DNA of 64,000 bases, taken from Vogesella sp. XCS3 (GTDB taxonomy: Bacteria; Pseudomonadota; Gammaproteobacteria; Burkholderiales; Chromobacteriaceae). How positions within the stretch are numbered: the stretch's first letter is position 1; every line of letters starts with the position of its first letter. Under the pieces are notes generated by a model. That model did not search any database and was not told the DNA's origin. It was given only the letters and a program-made list of their open reading frames with translations. Both the position numbers and the translations under genes were made by a program. Below are positions 9,683 to 17,951 of this stretch, piece after piece. Location: positions 3,554,501 through 3,618,500 of the forward strand of contig NZ_CP085530.1 of NCBI RefSeq assembly GCF_020616155.1, in the 5' to 3' direction.

Positions 9683-11857
9683 TTACTTCTTGCTGCCCGG
9701 CAGGATGGTGGTGATCTGCTTGGTCAGTTCTTTTTTCAGCGCCTGCTGCTTTTCACCTTCGGTCTTTTTGCCTTTGACCATAGCGTTGAAGTCCAGCGAG
9801 TAGGTGGGCTTGTTGATCTGTCCGGTGATTTTCAGCGGGACATTGATACCGTTCAGCTGCTTGAAGGCTTGCGGGTTGGCGCGCACGTTCAGCGTGTAGT
9901 CCACAATGCTCTGCGTCAGGTCGAACTTGCCCCCGCCGTTGACATTCACCAGCGAGGAATCCAGTTTCAGGTCCTGGTTGCGCGCAATGCCATTATCCAG
10001 CTCGAAACCGGCCGACAGCGCCGAGAAGGTGGTTTTCTGGTCGGCTTGCGCCACCATGCTGTTGTTGTTCCAGTCTTTCAGCTCGCCCGGCAGGTCGCGC
10101 AGTGCCGACACCAGGTCAATGCCGGTGAGCGCGCCTTTTTCCAGACGCACGGCCACTTTGCCGCTCAGCGTATTGCGCAGGGCGGCCAGCGAGGTGCCGT
10201 GGGCATTCAGCTGTACCCAGCCATTGCCGGCGCCTTCTACCCGGTTAAAGTCGAACAAGTCCAGCATCAGCGGCTTGATCTGCATACCGATCAGCTGTTG
10301 CGATAGCTCGACGCGCGGCTCTTTGTCGCGCAGCAGCTTCATGCTGCCTTTGAGCTTGCCGTCGTAGATCTCGGCGCCCAGCTGGTCCAGCGTAATGCTT
10401 TCCGGCCGCGCCTTGATATCGGCGGTAATGCCCTTGATACGGAAGCGCCCCATGGCCAGCTCGCCCACCGACAGCTTGCCGTCCACATTCAGGAAATCCA
10501 TCCAGTCCAGGCGGAAAGGCGAGCCGTTCTGGAACAGCGCAACTGCTTTTTCGGCCTGGTTTTCCGGCAGATAGCGGTTCAGGTCCAGCTTGCCTACGGT
10601 GAGCGTGGCTTCGTGGCGCGGCTGCATGAAACCGTATTGCGTGGCGGTGGCCGCCAGCGCGGCACCATCCAGCTGGCCGGCTACGCGCAGGTTCAGCCGG
10701 CTTTCTGCCAGGTCGCCGTCCAGCGCGCCTTGCAGCGATGCCTGTAGTTGGCCGCGTGGCAATACTGGCGTTTTCAGATGGGCGGTCAGTACCAGCGGCT
10801 CCAGGCGCAGCTGGTGGTAAGCCGCCAGGCTGAGCGGCGCGCGCAGGTTCATGCTGATGGCGTGCCCGCCTACCGACCAGGCAAAGTTGCCTAGCATCTG
10901 GTCTGCATAAGCGCCTTCCCGATTGAGCTTGATCTCGGCTAGCTGGCTGGAGAAGCGGTACTGGGTGCGTGCGTAATTTACCGAGCCGGTAATGGCGGCG
11001 GCCGGAGTGGTCAGTTCGGTGAGACTGGCGCTGATTTGTGGCAAGCGCGCTTCGGCATGACCCTTGGGTAGCGAGGTGTCCAGCGTCAGCTTGATGTCTT
11101 CACCGCTGGCCAGCAGGGTGCCAAAGTTCAGCTTCAGGCGGCCTTCGGCACCCAGGCGCACTTCGCCCAGTTTGTCGGTACTGCTGATAGCCAGTGCATC
11201 GAGCTGGTCGATACTGACCTGATCGTCCTGGCGGGTGAACGGTGCTTTGGCCGCCACGCTGACGACCTGGCTGCCGCTGACCAAACGGCCGCCAAATGAC
11301 AGGCGGGCGTCGGATTTTAGGCCTTCTATGTCCAGGCTGCCTTCTTCCAGGCGGCTCAAGCGGCCATTCACACGGTCCGACAGGTTGATGCTGGTACCGC
11401 GCAGCGTCATGGTGTCGAGATCCAGCTTGAATTTGCTGGTTTTACGGCGGCGTAGCAGGTCGGCAAAGTTCATATTGCCGTCGCTACTGCGCACCAGATT
11501 TATCTGCGTATCGTGCAGTGCCAGATGGGTGATTTCCAGCTCGCCAAACAGCAGGGGCAGCCAGGCCAGGCGGGCTTCCACTTCGTCAATGCGCGCAAAG
11601 GTCATACGGCTGCCCGGCTCGCTGATTTCCAGCTTGCCAATGGCCAGGCCAGGCGAGGGGAACAGCATGGGGGAAATTTTACCGTTGATGGTCACGGTGC
11701 GTTGCGTGTCTGCCAGCGAGTTTTGCAGGTTGTTGCGTACGCTTTGGCTATCGAAACGCAAGAAAAACAGAATCAGCCCGATGGCCAGCAGCGAAACCAG
11801 GGCAACGAGACTATAGACAGCGGTTTTGAGCCATAGCCGGCCAGAGTTCCATTTCAT
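9683..11857 (-). CDS. AsmA family protein
   Basis: Large envelope protein of the AsmA family, related to bridge-like lipid transport proteins; exact role unknown. I start at the ATG 11855-11857 (MKWNSGRLWLK), giving 724 residues with one membrane segment at about 11-32 and a long periplasmic part of repeated beta-strand segments. A second ATG two codons upstream is equally possible. The open frame continues further upstream but that part is translated from the tRNA-Gly gene and is rejected. The C-terminal AsmA-2 domain is near 500-690. It is single and not in an obvious operon. Confidence 0.88.
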   Translation of the reverse strand: MKWNSGRLWLKTAVYSLVALVSLLAIGLILFFLRFDSQSVRNNLQNSLADTQRTVTINGKISPMLFPSPGLAIGKLEISEPGSRMTFARIDEVEARLAWLPLLFGELEITHLALHDTQINLVRSSDGNMNFADLLRRRKTSKFKLDLDTMTLRGTSINLSDRVNGRLSRLEEGSLDIEGLKSDARLSFGGRLVSGSQVVSVAAKAPFTRQDDQVSIDQLDALAISSTDKLGEVRLGAEGRLKLNFGTLLASGEDIKLTLDTSLPKGHAEARLPQISASLTELTTPAAAITGSVNYARTQYRFSSQLAEIKLNREGAYADQMLGNFAWSVGGHAISMNLRAPLSLAAYHQLRLEPLVLTAHLKTPVLPRGQLQASLQGALDGDLAESRLNLRVAGQLDGAALAATATQYGFMQPRHEATLTVGKLDLNRYLPENQAEKAVALFQNGSPFRLDWMDFLNVDGKLSVGELAMGRFRIKGITADIKARPESITLDQLGAEIYDGKLKGSMKLLRDKEPRVELSQQLIGMQIKPLMLDLFDFNRVEGAGNGWVQLNAHGTSLAALRNTLSGKVAVRLEKGALTGIDLVSALRDLPGELKDWNNNSMVAQADQKTTFSALSAGFELDNGIARNQDLKLDSSLVNVNGGGKFDLTQSIVDYTLNVRANPQAFKQLNGINVPLKITGQINKPTYSLDFNAMVKGKKTEGEKQQALKKELTKQITTILPGSKK

Positions 11858-11893
11858 GGGCATTGGGTCTGCGGCGTGATTGATAAGGCAGGA

Positions 11894-11967
11894 TGGAGCG
11901 GGTGAAGGGAATCGAACCCTCGTCGTAAGCTTGGGAAGCTTCTGCTCTACCATTGAGCTACACCCGC
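11894..11967 (-). tRNA. tRNA-Gly(CCC)
   Basis: Complete cloverleaf of 74 nt with encoded CCA. The acceptor stem GCGGGTG pairs with CACCCGC, the T arm is GAGGG-TTCGATT-CCCTT, and the anticodon loop TTCCCAA gives anticodon CCC (codon GGG). It lies just upstream of asmA on the same strand, with 36 nt between them. Confidence 0.95.
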
Positions 11968-12344
11968 ACTCAGGTGAAGCGCGAGTATACGCATAGCCGC
12001 GGGGCTAGGCAAGGCTGTGGCTGACGCAAAAGCGGCAACATGGTATTTTATGTACTGTATTTCGTATACAAAACCGCCAGGCAGGCTGTGCCGCTGGCGG
12101 TTCTGGCTTTTTAAGGGCCAGTGCGTTCCGCCCGCCTGCGCGGTGACCGCGGCCAACCTGGCCGGCACGTCGCCCGCACCCAGGGCCAGCCTACCCGGCT
12201 GCTGCAGGACCTTGCCCAAGCTACCCGCCTTGGCAAGACCGGCAACGAGCGTGTGAATCGCCATGATGCTTACCGGCATTGTGGCGCTTGCGTGGGGTGC
12301 TTACCGGCAGCCCTGTTTCGTTACCGTTTGGAAGTGAAGTCTGT
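11968..12344. other. Intergenic region with a strong hairpin
   Basis: The gap between tRNA-Gly and the sodium-dependent transporter holds a hairpin with arms CCGCCAG and CTGGCGG (about 12074-12102), flanked by T runs on both strands, so it could terminate either way. No gene that it would obviously serve is present. Open frames here on both strands lack ribosome binding sites and known domains. The tRNA promoter should be in the first part, but I see no convincing boxes. Confidence 0.4.
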
Positions 12345-13667
12345 ATGTCTCGATCTCAATGGGGCTCGCGCCTCGGTTTTATTCTTGCTGCGGCGGGTTC
12401 CGCCATCGGCCTGGGGGCCATCTGGAAGTTTCCGTATGTGGCAGCCACCAACGGTGGTGGTGCATTCCTGTTTATTTATCTGCTGATTTGTCTGTCGGTA
12501 GGCCTGGCGTTGATGCTGGGTGAAATGGCGCTGGGCCGTGCGGCCAACAGCAATGCCATTGGCAGCTTTCGCCAGCTTGGCGGCCGCGCTTGGCCGTGGG
12601 TGGGCTTTACCGGCGTGCTGGTGTGTTTCCTGATTTACTCTTTTTATAGTGTGGTGGGTGGCTGGACCATCGCCTACATCGGCAAGTCGCTTGGCGGCAG
12701 CATCCTGACCAGCGACGCCAAAGTGCTGGGCGATACGTTTAATGGCTTTATTACCGACCCGGTGCAGCCGCTGATCTACCACGGTCTGTTTGCCGGCCTG
12801 ACGCTGGCGGTGGTACTGGGCGGCGTGCAGAAGGGTATCGAGAACCTGTCCAAGTTTCTGATGCCTGCGCTGTTTGTGCTGATGCTGGTGCTGATCGTGC
12901 GCGGCCTCACGCTGCCTGGCGCCATGGATGGCCTGCTGTATTTCCTGACGCCGGATTTCAGCAAAGTCACCGGTAATATGTTGGTAGACGCCATGGGCTT
13001 GGCGTTTTTCTCGCTGTCGCTGGGTATGGGTGTGATGATTACCTACGGCTCTTACGTTGGCCGCGACACCCCGCTGCTGGGCTCCTCGCTATGGGTGATT
13101 GCGCTTACCGTGATGACCTGCTTCCTGGCGGGCTTGATGGTGCTGCCTGCGGTGTTTGCTTTTGGCTTTGACCCGTCCGCAGGCCCGGGCCTGACCTTTA
13201 TCACCATGCCGGCGGTGTTTGCGCAGATGGCCGGTGGCCAGCTGTTTGCCGTGCTGTTCTTCTGCTTGCTGCTGGTGGCGGCGCTGACGTCGTCGGTATC
13301 GCTGCTGGAGGTGGTGGTGAGTGCGGTAATGGACGAGTTCAAGCTGCCGCGCCGCCGTGCTGCGCTGCTGGTATCCGCAGGCGTGTTTTTGCTGGGCATT
13401 CCGGCATCGCTGTCGCTGGGCATCTGGAGCGAATACACCGTGTTCGGCAAAGGGTTTTTCGACCTGCTGGATTACGTCACGTCTAATGTGCTGATGCCTT
13501 TGGGTGAAGTCTTGCTGGCTGTTTTTGTCGGTTGGCGCGTATGGCCGGTAGTGCAAGGCCAGCTGGCCGCTGGCAGGCAGACCCCGGTGTGGCTGCGGGC
13601 CATGCGCGGCTTCTGCCGCTACGTGGCACCGGTGTTGATTCTGGGCATTCTGGTACACAATCTGTAA
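12345..13667 (+). CDS. Sodium-dependent transporter, NSS (SNF) family
   Basis: LeuT-fold sodium symporter for an amino acid or related solute; substrate unknown. The ATG at 12345 (MSRSQWGSRLGF) follows GGAAGTGAAG at 12330-12339 and aligns with family starts; 440 residues. The first membrane helix carries the sodium/substrate-site motif AGSAIGLGAIWKFPY (about residues 15-30). Eleven or twelve membrane segments are visible, as usual for bacterial members. It stands alone and is followed by a terminator and asparaginase, which could suggest amino-acid uptake, but that is only context. Confidence 0.92.
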   Translation: MSRSQWGSRLGFILAAAGSAIGLGAIWKFPYVAATNGGGAFLFIYLLICLSVGLALMLGEMALGRAANSNAIGSFRQLGGRAWPWVGFTGVLVCFLIYSFYSVVGGWTIAYIGKSLGGSILTSDAKVLGDTFNGFITDPVQPLIYHGLFAGLTLAVVLGGVQKGIENLSKFLMPALFVLMLVLIVRGLTLPGAMDGLLYFLTPDFSKVTGNMLVDAMGLAFFSLSLGMGVMITYGSYVGRDTPLLGSSLWVIALTVMTCFLAGLMVLPAVFAFGFDPSAGPGLTFITMPAVFAQMAGGQLFAVLFFCLLLVAALTSSVSLLEVVVSAVMDEFKLPRRRAALLVSAGVFLLGIPASLSLGIWSEYTVFGKGFFDLLDYVTSNVLMPLGEVLLAVFVGWRVWPVVQGQLAAGRQTPVWLRAMRGFCRYVAPVLILGILVHNL

Positions 13668-13678
13668 TGCACATCCAA

Positions 13679-13709
13679 ACGGCGTTACCCTGCGGGGTAC
13701 GCCGTTTTT
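13679..13709 (+). terminator. Intrinsic terminator
   Basis: Arms ACGGCGTTACC and GGTACGCCGT around a short loop, followed by TTTTT (13705-13709). It ends the transporter gene just before the ansA ribosome binding site. Confidence 0.85.
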
Positions 13710-13729
13710 CATGATAAGGAGCATGGCGC

Positions 13730-14728
13730 ATGAGCAAACTGTTGATTCTCTATACCGGTGGCACCATCGGCATGGCGCCCACCCCCGCTGGCCTGGCACC
13801 TGTGCCGGGCTACCTGCCGGCGCAGCTGCAGCGCCTGGCGCGCGAAGGCGTGAGCTGGGACGTGGTGGAGTACCCGCAACTGATCGACTCGTCGGCCATT
13901 ACCGTGGCCGACTGGCAAAAGCTGGTGGCCGACCTGGCTGCCGCTTACGAGCGCTACGACGGTTTTGTGGTGATTCATGGCACCGACACCATGGCCTACA
14001 CCGCCAGCGTGCTGGCCTTTGCGCTGGAAAACCTGGCCAAACCGGTGATTGTGACCGGCTCGCAGCTGCCGCTGGGCCACCCGCGCAGCGACGGCTGGGG
14101 CAACCTGGCCGACGCCATCGAGGCGGCGTGCCAGCCGGCACTGCACGAGGTTGCCATCGCCTTTAACCGCCTGCTGCTGCGCGGCTGCCGTGCGCGCAAG
14201 GTAGACGCCGCCAGCTTTGCTGGTTTCGATAGCCCGAACGCTACGCCGCTGGCCCGCTTTGGCATTCACGCAGACTGGGACACCGCGCAGTGGCGCCGTG
14301 GCAGTGGCGCCTTCCGCGCCGTGCAGCCGCAGCCGGCCAGCATCCGCAGTGGCTTCTTGCTGCCAGGCAGCATGGCCGGTGATTTTGGCCGCTGGTTGGC
14401 CGCAGATACCCCGCAGGCCGCCATCCTGCATAGCTACGGCAACGGCAACACGCCGGCCGACGCCGCCCTGCTGGACGGCGTGCGCACCGCCAGCGCGCGC
14501 GGCTGCCTGGTGGTGAACCTGACGCAGTGTGGCAAAGGCGCGGTAGAGGTGGGCGCGTACGCGGCCAGCCAGCCGCTGGCGCAAGCCGGTGCCTTGGCCG
14601 GTGGCGACATGACGCCGGAAGCGGCCAACGCCAAGCTGCTGTATCTGTTGTCGCAAGGCCTGTCTGCACCCGCTTTGCGCCAGGCCTGGGCGGCGAACCT
14701 GCGTGGTGAAGTTACGCAGGCTGATTAA
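13730..14728 (+). CDS. ansA: Type I (cytoplasmic) L-asparaginase
   Basis: Hydrolyses asparagine to aspartate and ammonia in the cytoplasm. No signal peptide. The catalytic threonine is Thr12 in YTGGTIGM and the second catalytic motif HGTDTM is at residues 83-88. Length 332 residues, normal for AnsA. AAGGA at 13716-13720 supports the ATG at 13730. Its stop codon TAA lies inside the first copy of the repeat family described at 14725-15973. Codon use is more GC-rich here than in neighbours but not strikingly foreign. Confidence 0.95.
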   Translation: MSKLLILYTGGTIGMAPTPAGLAPVPGYLPAQLQRLAREGVSWDVVEYPQLIDSSAITVADWQKLVADLAAAYERYDGFVVIHGTDTMAYTASVLAFALENLAKPVIVTGSQLPLGHPRSDGWGNLADAIEAACQPALHEVAIAFNRLLLRGCRARKVDAASFAGFDSPNATPLARFGIHADWDTAQWRRGSGAFRAVQPQPASIRSGFLLPGSMAGDFGRWLAADTPQAAILHSYGNGNTPADAALLDGVRTASARGCLVVNLTQCGKGAVEVGAYAASQPLAQAGALAGGDMTPEAANAKLLYLLSQGLSAPALRQAWAANLRGEVTQAD

Positions 14729-14834
14729 AAAATGGTCAGCTCTGGAAAAGCATTGTGCCTCATAGGCTTAGCACATCTGTCCACAGTCACCCCACAGCGC
14801 TTTCCAGCGCTGGCGTGCATAAAGCACGGTGGGT
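14725..14834 (+). repeat. Intergenic repeat unit 1 (A-box / TCCACAG / hairpin)
   Basis: Begins TTAAAAAATGGTCAGC, overlapping the ansA stop codon; TCCACAG starts 55 nt downstream at 14780; then a hairpin with arms CAGCGCT and AGCGCTG near 14795-14812. Divergent from units 2 and 3 in sequence but with the same spacing. Confidence 0.6.
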
Positions 14835-14836
14835 GA

Positions 14837-14938
14837 TTAAAAAATAGTCATCCGCGCTTTGTGCCTGCCGTATCAATGACTTGTCTGTCTTTTCCACAGC
14901 CCGCCCACACCCTTGCTCCCACAGGGTGTGGGCGTTTT
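14837..14938 (+). repeat. Intergenic repeat unit 2 with terminator-like hairpin
   Basis: Begins TTAAAAAATAGTCATCC; TCCACAG is at 14893, 56 nt on. The hairpin CGCCCACACCC (14902-14912) / GGGTGTGGGCG (14924-14934) is a perfect 11-bp stem followed by TTTT, so the unit ends like an intrinsic terminator. The last 48 nt (14891-14938) recur in unit 3 with two differences. Confidence 0.75.
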
Positions 14939-15012
14939 GCCGTGTTACCCGGCTTGGGGCTGTTTATCAAGGTGCGGGTTGGGCACTGGCAGCCTGGTGT
15001 GCAGGGTTCTGC

Positions 15013-15115
15013 TTAAAAAATAGGCTGATCCGTGTTTGTTTCTATAAATCATGGGCTTGTACCACTTTTCCACAGTCCGCCCACACCCTTGCTCCCACAG
15101 GATGTGGGCGTTTTT
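15013..15115 (+). repeat. Intergenic repeat unit 3 with terminator-like hairpin
   Basis: Begins TTAAAAAATAGGCTG; TCCACAG is at 15069, 56 nt on. Arms CGCCCACACCC (15078-15088) and GGATGTGGGCG (15100-15110) are followed by TTTTT. Shares GGCTTGT-N4-CTTTTCCACAG with unit 5 and the whole 3' hairpin with unit 2. A further DnaA-box-like site, TGTGGATAG on the plus strand, follows at 15124-15132. Confidence 0.75.
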
Positions 15116-15206
15116 ACGCATACTGTGGATAGCCGGCCCTGTGGCGTTGGCCTGTGCTGCAGGCGGGTAACAGGGCAGGGCGGTTGCCGCGTATAATAGG
15201 TGGGAT

Positions 15207-15767
15207 ATGTCTGACGTTTGCCCCCCCGTACGCATTGCCATTGTCGGCCCGGAATCCTGTGGTAAAAGCACCTTGGCCGCGCAGCTGGCCAAGCGGCTGC
15301 AGCAACACGGCGTGGCGGCGGTAGCGGTAGCCGAGTACGCCCGAGCGTACTATGCCACCCGGCCCTACCAGCCCAGTGCCGCCGATATCCTGGCTATTGC
15401 CCGCGGCCAGCTGGCCGCCGAGCAAGCCGCCTGCGACGCCGGTGCCAGGGTACTGCTGTGCGACACCACGGTGCTGACCTGCCGCATCTGGGCCGAGGTG
15501 GCCTTTGGCCAGGCCGAGCCGGCACTGCTGGCGCTGAACCAGCCGCACGGCTACGCGCTGACGCTGCTGGCGGCACCCGACCTGCCGTGGCAGCCGGACC
15601 CGCTACGCAGCCACCCCGATAGCCGTGACTGGCTGTTTGGCCTGTACCGCACGGCGTTGCAGGCGGCGGATGTGCCGTATCAGCTGGTGGCGGGGCAGGG
15701 GGCGCAACGCGAGGCGGCTGCGTGGGCGGCACTACGGTGTGCATTGCCGCAGCTGCCTGTTTTTTAG
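15207..15767 (+). CDS. NadR-like P-loop kinase (AAA_28 domain)
   Basis: A 186-residue ATP-binding protein resembling the ribosylnicotinamide kinase domain of NadR. Walker A GPESCGKS at residues 14-21 follows a short hydrophobic strand; VAEYARAY near 41-48 fits the substrate-side motif of that family. No DNA-binding or adenylyltransferase domain is present. Upstream, TATAAT (15192-15197) runs directly into AGGTGGG and the ATG, leaving little or no leader. The gene is enclosed on both sides by copies of the intergenic repeat family, and its TAG stop is within unit 4. Function in NAD salvage is probable, not shown. Confidence 0.75.
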   Translation: MSDVCPPVRIAIVGPESCGKSTLAAQLAKRLQQHGVAAVAVAEYARAYYATRPYQPSAADILAIARGQLAAEQAACDAGARVLLCDTTVLTCRIWAEVAFGQAEPALLALNQPHGYALTLLAAPDLPWQPDPLRSHPDSRDWLFGLYRTALQAADVPYQLVAGQGAQREAAAWAALRCALPQLPVF

Positions 15768-15865
15768 GCAGCATTGGCTTTCGCCTTACCGCTCAGCCAG
15801 TTAGCTGTGTTGTCCACAGCCGGTGCACAAGCCTGTCCCGCTGCGGTGTGGAAAGTAAAAACGGG
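15758..15865 (+). repeat. Intergenic repeat unit 4
   Basis: The A-box position is taken by TGTTTTTTAGGCAGC, overlapping the stop codon of the NadR-like gene; TCCACAG starts at 15813, again 55 nt downstream, preceded by TTG. The following GGTGCACAAGCC...GGTGTGG keeps the pattern of the other units but has no perfect stem. Confidence 0.5.
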
Positions 15866-15869
15866 CTGA

Positions 15870-15968
15870 TGAAAAAATAGTCAGCCAGAAAATGGTAATA
15901 ACAAACAAAGGCTTGTGGCGCTTGTCCACAGCCGGCACACAGCCCTGTCAAAAGGTGGTGTGTACAAC
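15870..15968 (+). repeat. Intergenic repeat unit 5
   Basis: Begins TGAAAAAATAGTCAGCC; TCCACAG starts at 15925, 55 nt on, preceded by GGCTTGT-N4-CTTG as in unit 3. Weak hairpin potential follows (CACAC and GTGTG). It ends just before the S4-domain gene. Confidence 0.6.
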
Positions 15969-15985
15969 CTACTGTGAACAGAACC

Positions 15986-16204
15986 ATGAACGAAGTCTAC
16001 GAACTGAGCGGCGACTACATCCCGCTGTGCGACTTGTTGAAAACCTGCGGGGTGTGTGACACCGGCGGCATGGCCAAGCACTTTATTGCCGAGGGCAACG
16101 TGCTGGTAGATGGCCAGGTAGAGCTGCGCAAGACCAACAAGATTCGCGTCGGCCAGCTGGTGTCCGGCGACGGCTTCACCATCAAGGTGGTAGCCGCAGC
16201 GTGA
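15986..16204 (+). CDS. S4-domain RNA-binding protein (YbcJ/YaaA type)
   Basis: Small protein of about 72 residues made of a single S4 RNA-binding fold, with the pattern LKTCGVCDTGGMAKHFIAEG followed by VLVDGQ and RKTNKIRVGQ. A GTG four codons upstream is also open, but the ATG at 15986 fits better. Relatives are thought to bind structured RNA, perhaps on the ribosome; role here unknown. It overlaps the next gene by 4 bp (its TGA lies inside GTGAG), so it starts a run of tightly coupled genes. Confidence 0.85.
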   Translation: MNEVYELSGDYIPLCDLLKTCGVCDTGGMAKHFIAEGNVLVDGQVELRKTNKIRVGQLVSGDGFTIKVVAAA

Positions 16205-16437
16205 GTACCCTGCAAGCCATCGGCCCCGAGTCGTTCGACGACGACTTCGACCCGCAGCCAGAGGCACCCGATACGCCGGACGATTACGCCTGCTGCCATA
16301 GCGGCTGTCAGCCTTGTGTCTGGGATATTTATGATTCTGCGGTCAGCGAGTACCGCCAGAAGCTAGCCGCCTGGCAGCTGCGCGAAGTCGCACGCCAGGC
16401 CCGCGCGGCAAACAAAGGCCCCGATGAACAGCATTGA
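16201..16437 (+). CDS. Small oxidoreductase-like domain protein
   Basis: A 78-residue protein with GTG start overlapping the previous stop. The block CCHSGCQPCVWDIYDSAVSEY (cut here to its key features: three or four Cys followed by VWD and a Tyr-rich helix) matches the short Oxidoreductase-like N-terminal family (PF09791), which is found alone in many proteobacteria. The clustered cysteines suggest metal or disulfide chemistry but no function is known. It overlaps the following PHP gene by 14 bp. Confidence 0.75.
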   Translation: MSTLQAIGPESFDDDFDPQPEAPDTPDDYACCHSGCQPCVWDIYDSAVSEYRQKLAAWQLREVARQARAANKGPDEQH

Positions 16438-17308
16438 TCTGCACTTTCACTCCACCGCCTCCGACGGTGGCCTGGCCCCGGCCGAGGTGATCCGCCGTGC
16501 CGCCGAGCGCGGTGCCACCCTGCTGGCGCTGACCGACCACGACTGCACCGCCGGCCTGGCCGAGGCGGCCGCCACCGCATCTGCCTGCGGTGTGCCTTTC
16601 CTGAATGGTGTCGAGGTGTCGGTGAGCTGGCAGCAGCGCCATACCGTGCACATCGTTGGCCTGGGCATCGATGCGGCCAACCCGGTGCTGCAAGCCGGGC
16701 TCAAGTCCATTCGCGACGGCCGTGTGGAGCGTGCGCGCCAGATGTCGGCCTCGCTGGAAAAAGCCGGTATCCACGGCGCATTTGACGGCGCCATGCAGTT
16801 TGCCGGCAACCCGGAAATGGTTGGCCGCACCCACTTTGCCCGTTTTCTGGTGCAAAGCGGCGAGGTGAAAGACGTGAAAACCGTGTTCCGCAAATACCTG
16901 ACCAACGGCAAGCCCGGCTACGTACCGCACGAGTGGGCCAGCCTGGAAGACGCGGTAGCGTGGATACGCGCGGCGGGCGGTATGGCGGTGATTGCCCACC
17001 CGGGGCGCTACGATATGGGGCGCACGCTGATCGAGCGGCTGATTCTGGACTTCAAGACCGCTGGCGGCGAGGGCATAGAAATCGCCAGCGGTAGCCATAG
17101 CCTGGACGACATGATCAAGTTTGCCCTGCACGCCCAGCGCCATGAGCTGTACGCCAGCGCCGGCAGCGATTTTCACGCGCCAGGCGAGGGCGGGCGCGAC
17201 GTAGGCAGCACTCAGCCGCTGCCCCCCATTTGCCAGCCGGTCTGGCTACCGTTGGCCGCGCGTATCCAGCAGCCTGCGGCCAACCCTGCAGCCAACCTAG
17301 CGAGCTAA
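16424..17308 (+). CDS. PHP-domain phosphoesterase (YciV/RNase AM type)
   Basis: Metal-dependent phosphoesterase of the PHP family, 294 residues. Metal-binding motifs are visible: His7 and His9 in DLHFHSTASDG, TDHD at 37-40, and later HPGRYD and GSDFHAP near residues 190 and 248. The nearest characterised relatives (E. coli YciV, now RNase AM; C. violaceum 3',5'-nucleotide bisphosphate phosphatase) remove 5' nucleotides from RNA or hydrolyse pAp. In many betaproteobacteria this gene sits beside a YciO gene, as here (4 nt apart). Confidence 0.88.
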   Translation: MNSIDLHFHSTASDGGLAPAEVIRRAAERGATLLALTDHDCTAGLAEAAATASACGVPFLNGVEVSVSWQQRHTVHIVGLGIDAANPVLQAGLKSIRDGRVERARQMSASLEKAGIHGAFDGAMQFAGNPEMVGRTHFARFLVQSGEVKDVKTVFRKYLTNGKPGYVPHEWASLEDAVAWIRAAGGMAVIAHPGRYDMGRTLIERLILDFKTAGGEGIEIASGSHSLDDMIKFALHAQRHELYASAGSDFHAPGEGGRDVGSTQPLPPICQPVWLPLAARIQQPAANPAANLAS

Positions 17309-17312
17309 TGCC

Positions 17313-17933
17313 ATGTCCCAGTTTTTCATGATTCACCCGGAAAACCCGCAGGCGCGCCTGATTCGCGAAGCGGCCAAGATTATTCGCGACGGCGGCGTGG
17401 TGGTGTACCCCACCGACTCCTGTTACGCGCTGGGCTGCCACCTGGGCGACAAGAAAGCCATGGAGCGCCTGCTGGCCATCCGCCAGATCGACCTCAAGCA
17501 CCACCTGACGCTGGTGTGCGCAGACCTGTCCTCGCTGGCCAGCTACGCCCGTGTGGATAACGCGCAGTTCCGCCTGCTGAAGGCGGCTACGCCGGGCAGC
17601 TTCACCTTCATTCTGGAAGCCAGCCGCGACGTACCCAAGCGCACGCTGCACCCCAAACGCGCCACCATCGGCCTGCGCGTGCCGGACCACGCGGTAGCGC
17701 TGGCGCTGCTGGAAGAGCTGGGCGAGCCCATTTTGTCCTGTACGCTGCAGCTGCCGGGGGACGACGCGCCACTGACCGACCCGTACGAGATCCGCGAGCG
17801 GCTGGAACATCTGGTCGATCTGGTGATCGATGGAGGCTGGTGTGGCACCGAGCCCACCACTGTCATCGACATGACCGACGGCGTGGCGCTGATTCGCCAG
17901 GGCAAGGGCGACCCCGCGCGCCTGGGTCTGTAA
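17313..17933 (+). CDS. YciO-type Sua5/YrdC family protein
   Basis: A 206-residue YrdC-fold protein. The substrate/nucleotide region reads VVVYPTDSCYALGCHLGDKKA near residues 29-50, with KHHLTLVCADLSSL further on. The YciO subgroup is distinct from TsaC/Sua5, which makes threonylcarbamoyl-AMP for tRNA modification; whether YciO members do so is unsettled. The gene lies in the order PHP-yciO-M50 peptidase-trpS, which is widely conserved in betaproteobacteria. Confidence 0.88.
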   Translation: MSQFFMIHPENPQARLIREAAKIIRDGGVVVYPTDSCYALGCHLGDKKAMERLLAIRQIDLKHHLTLVCADLSSLASYARVDNAQFRLLKAATPGSFTFILEASRDVPKRTLHPKRATIGLRVPDHAVALALLEELGEPILSCTLQLPGDDAPLTDPYEIRERLEHLVDLVIDGGWCGTEPTTVIDMTDGVALIRQGKGDPARLGL

Positions 17934-17951
17934 ACCTGCAAGGACCGCATC

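Noticed and set aside
11858..11953. Extension of the AsmA protein by about 32 residues upstream
   Set aside because: The extra residues are the translated tRNA-Gly gene (reading frame through the T arm), a common artefact.
14777..15930. Chromosomal replication origin
   Set aside because: Several DnaA-box-like sites occur but none is perfect, and dnaA, dnaN, gyrB or an AT-rich unwinding region are absent. A titration site remains possible.
14725..15973. CRISPR array
   Set aside because: Only five units, uneven distances, internal hairpins and no constant-length spacers; no cas genes.
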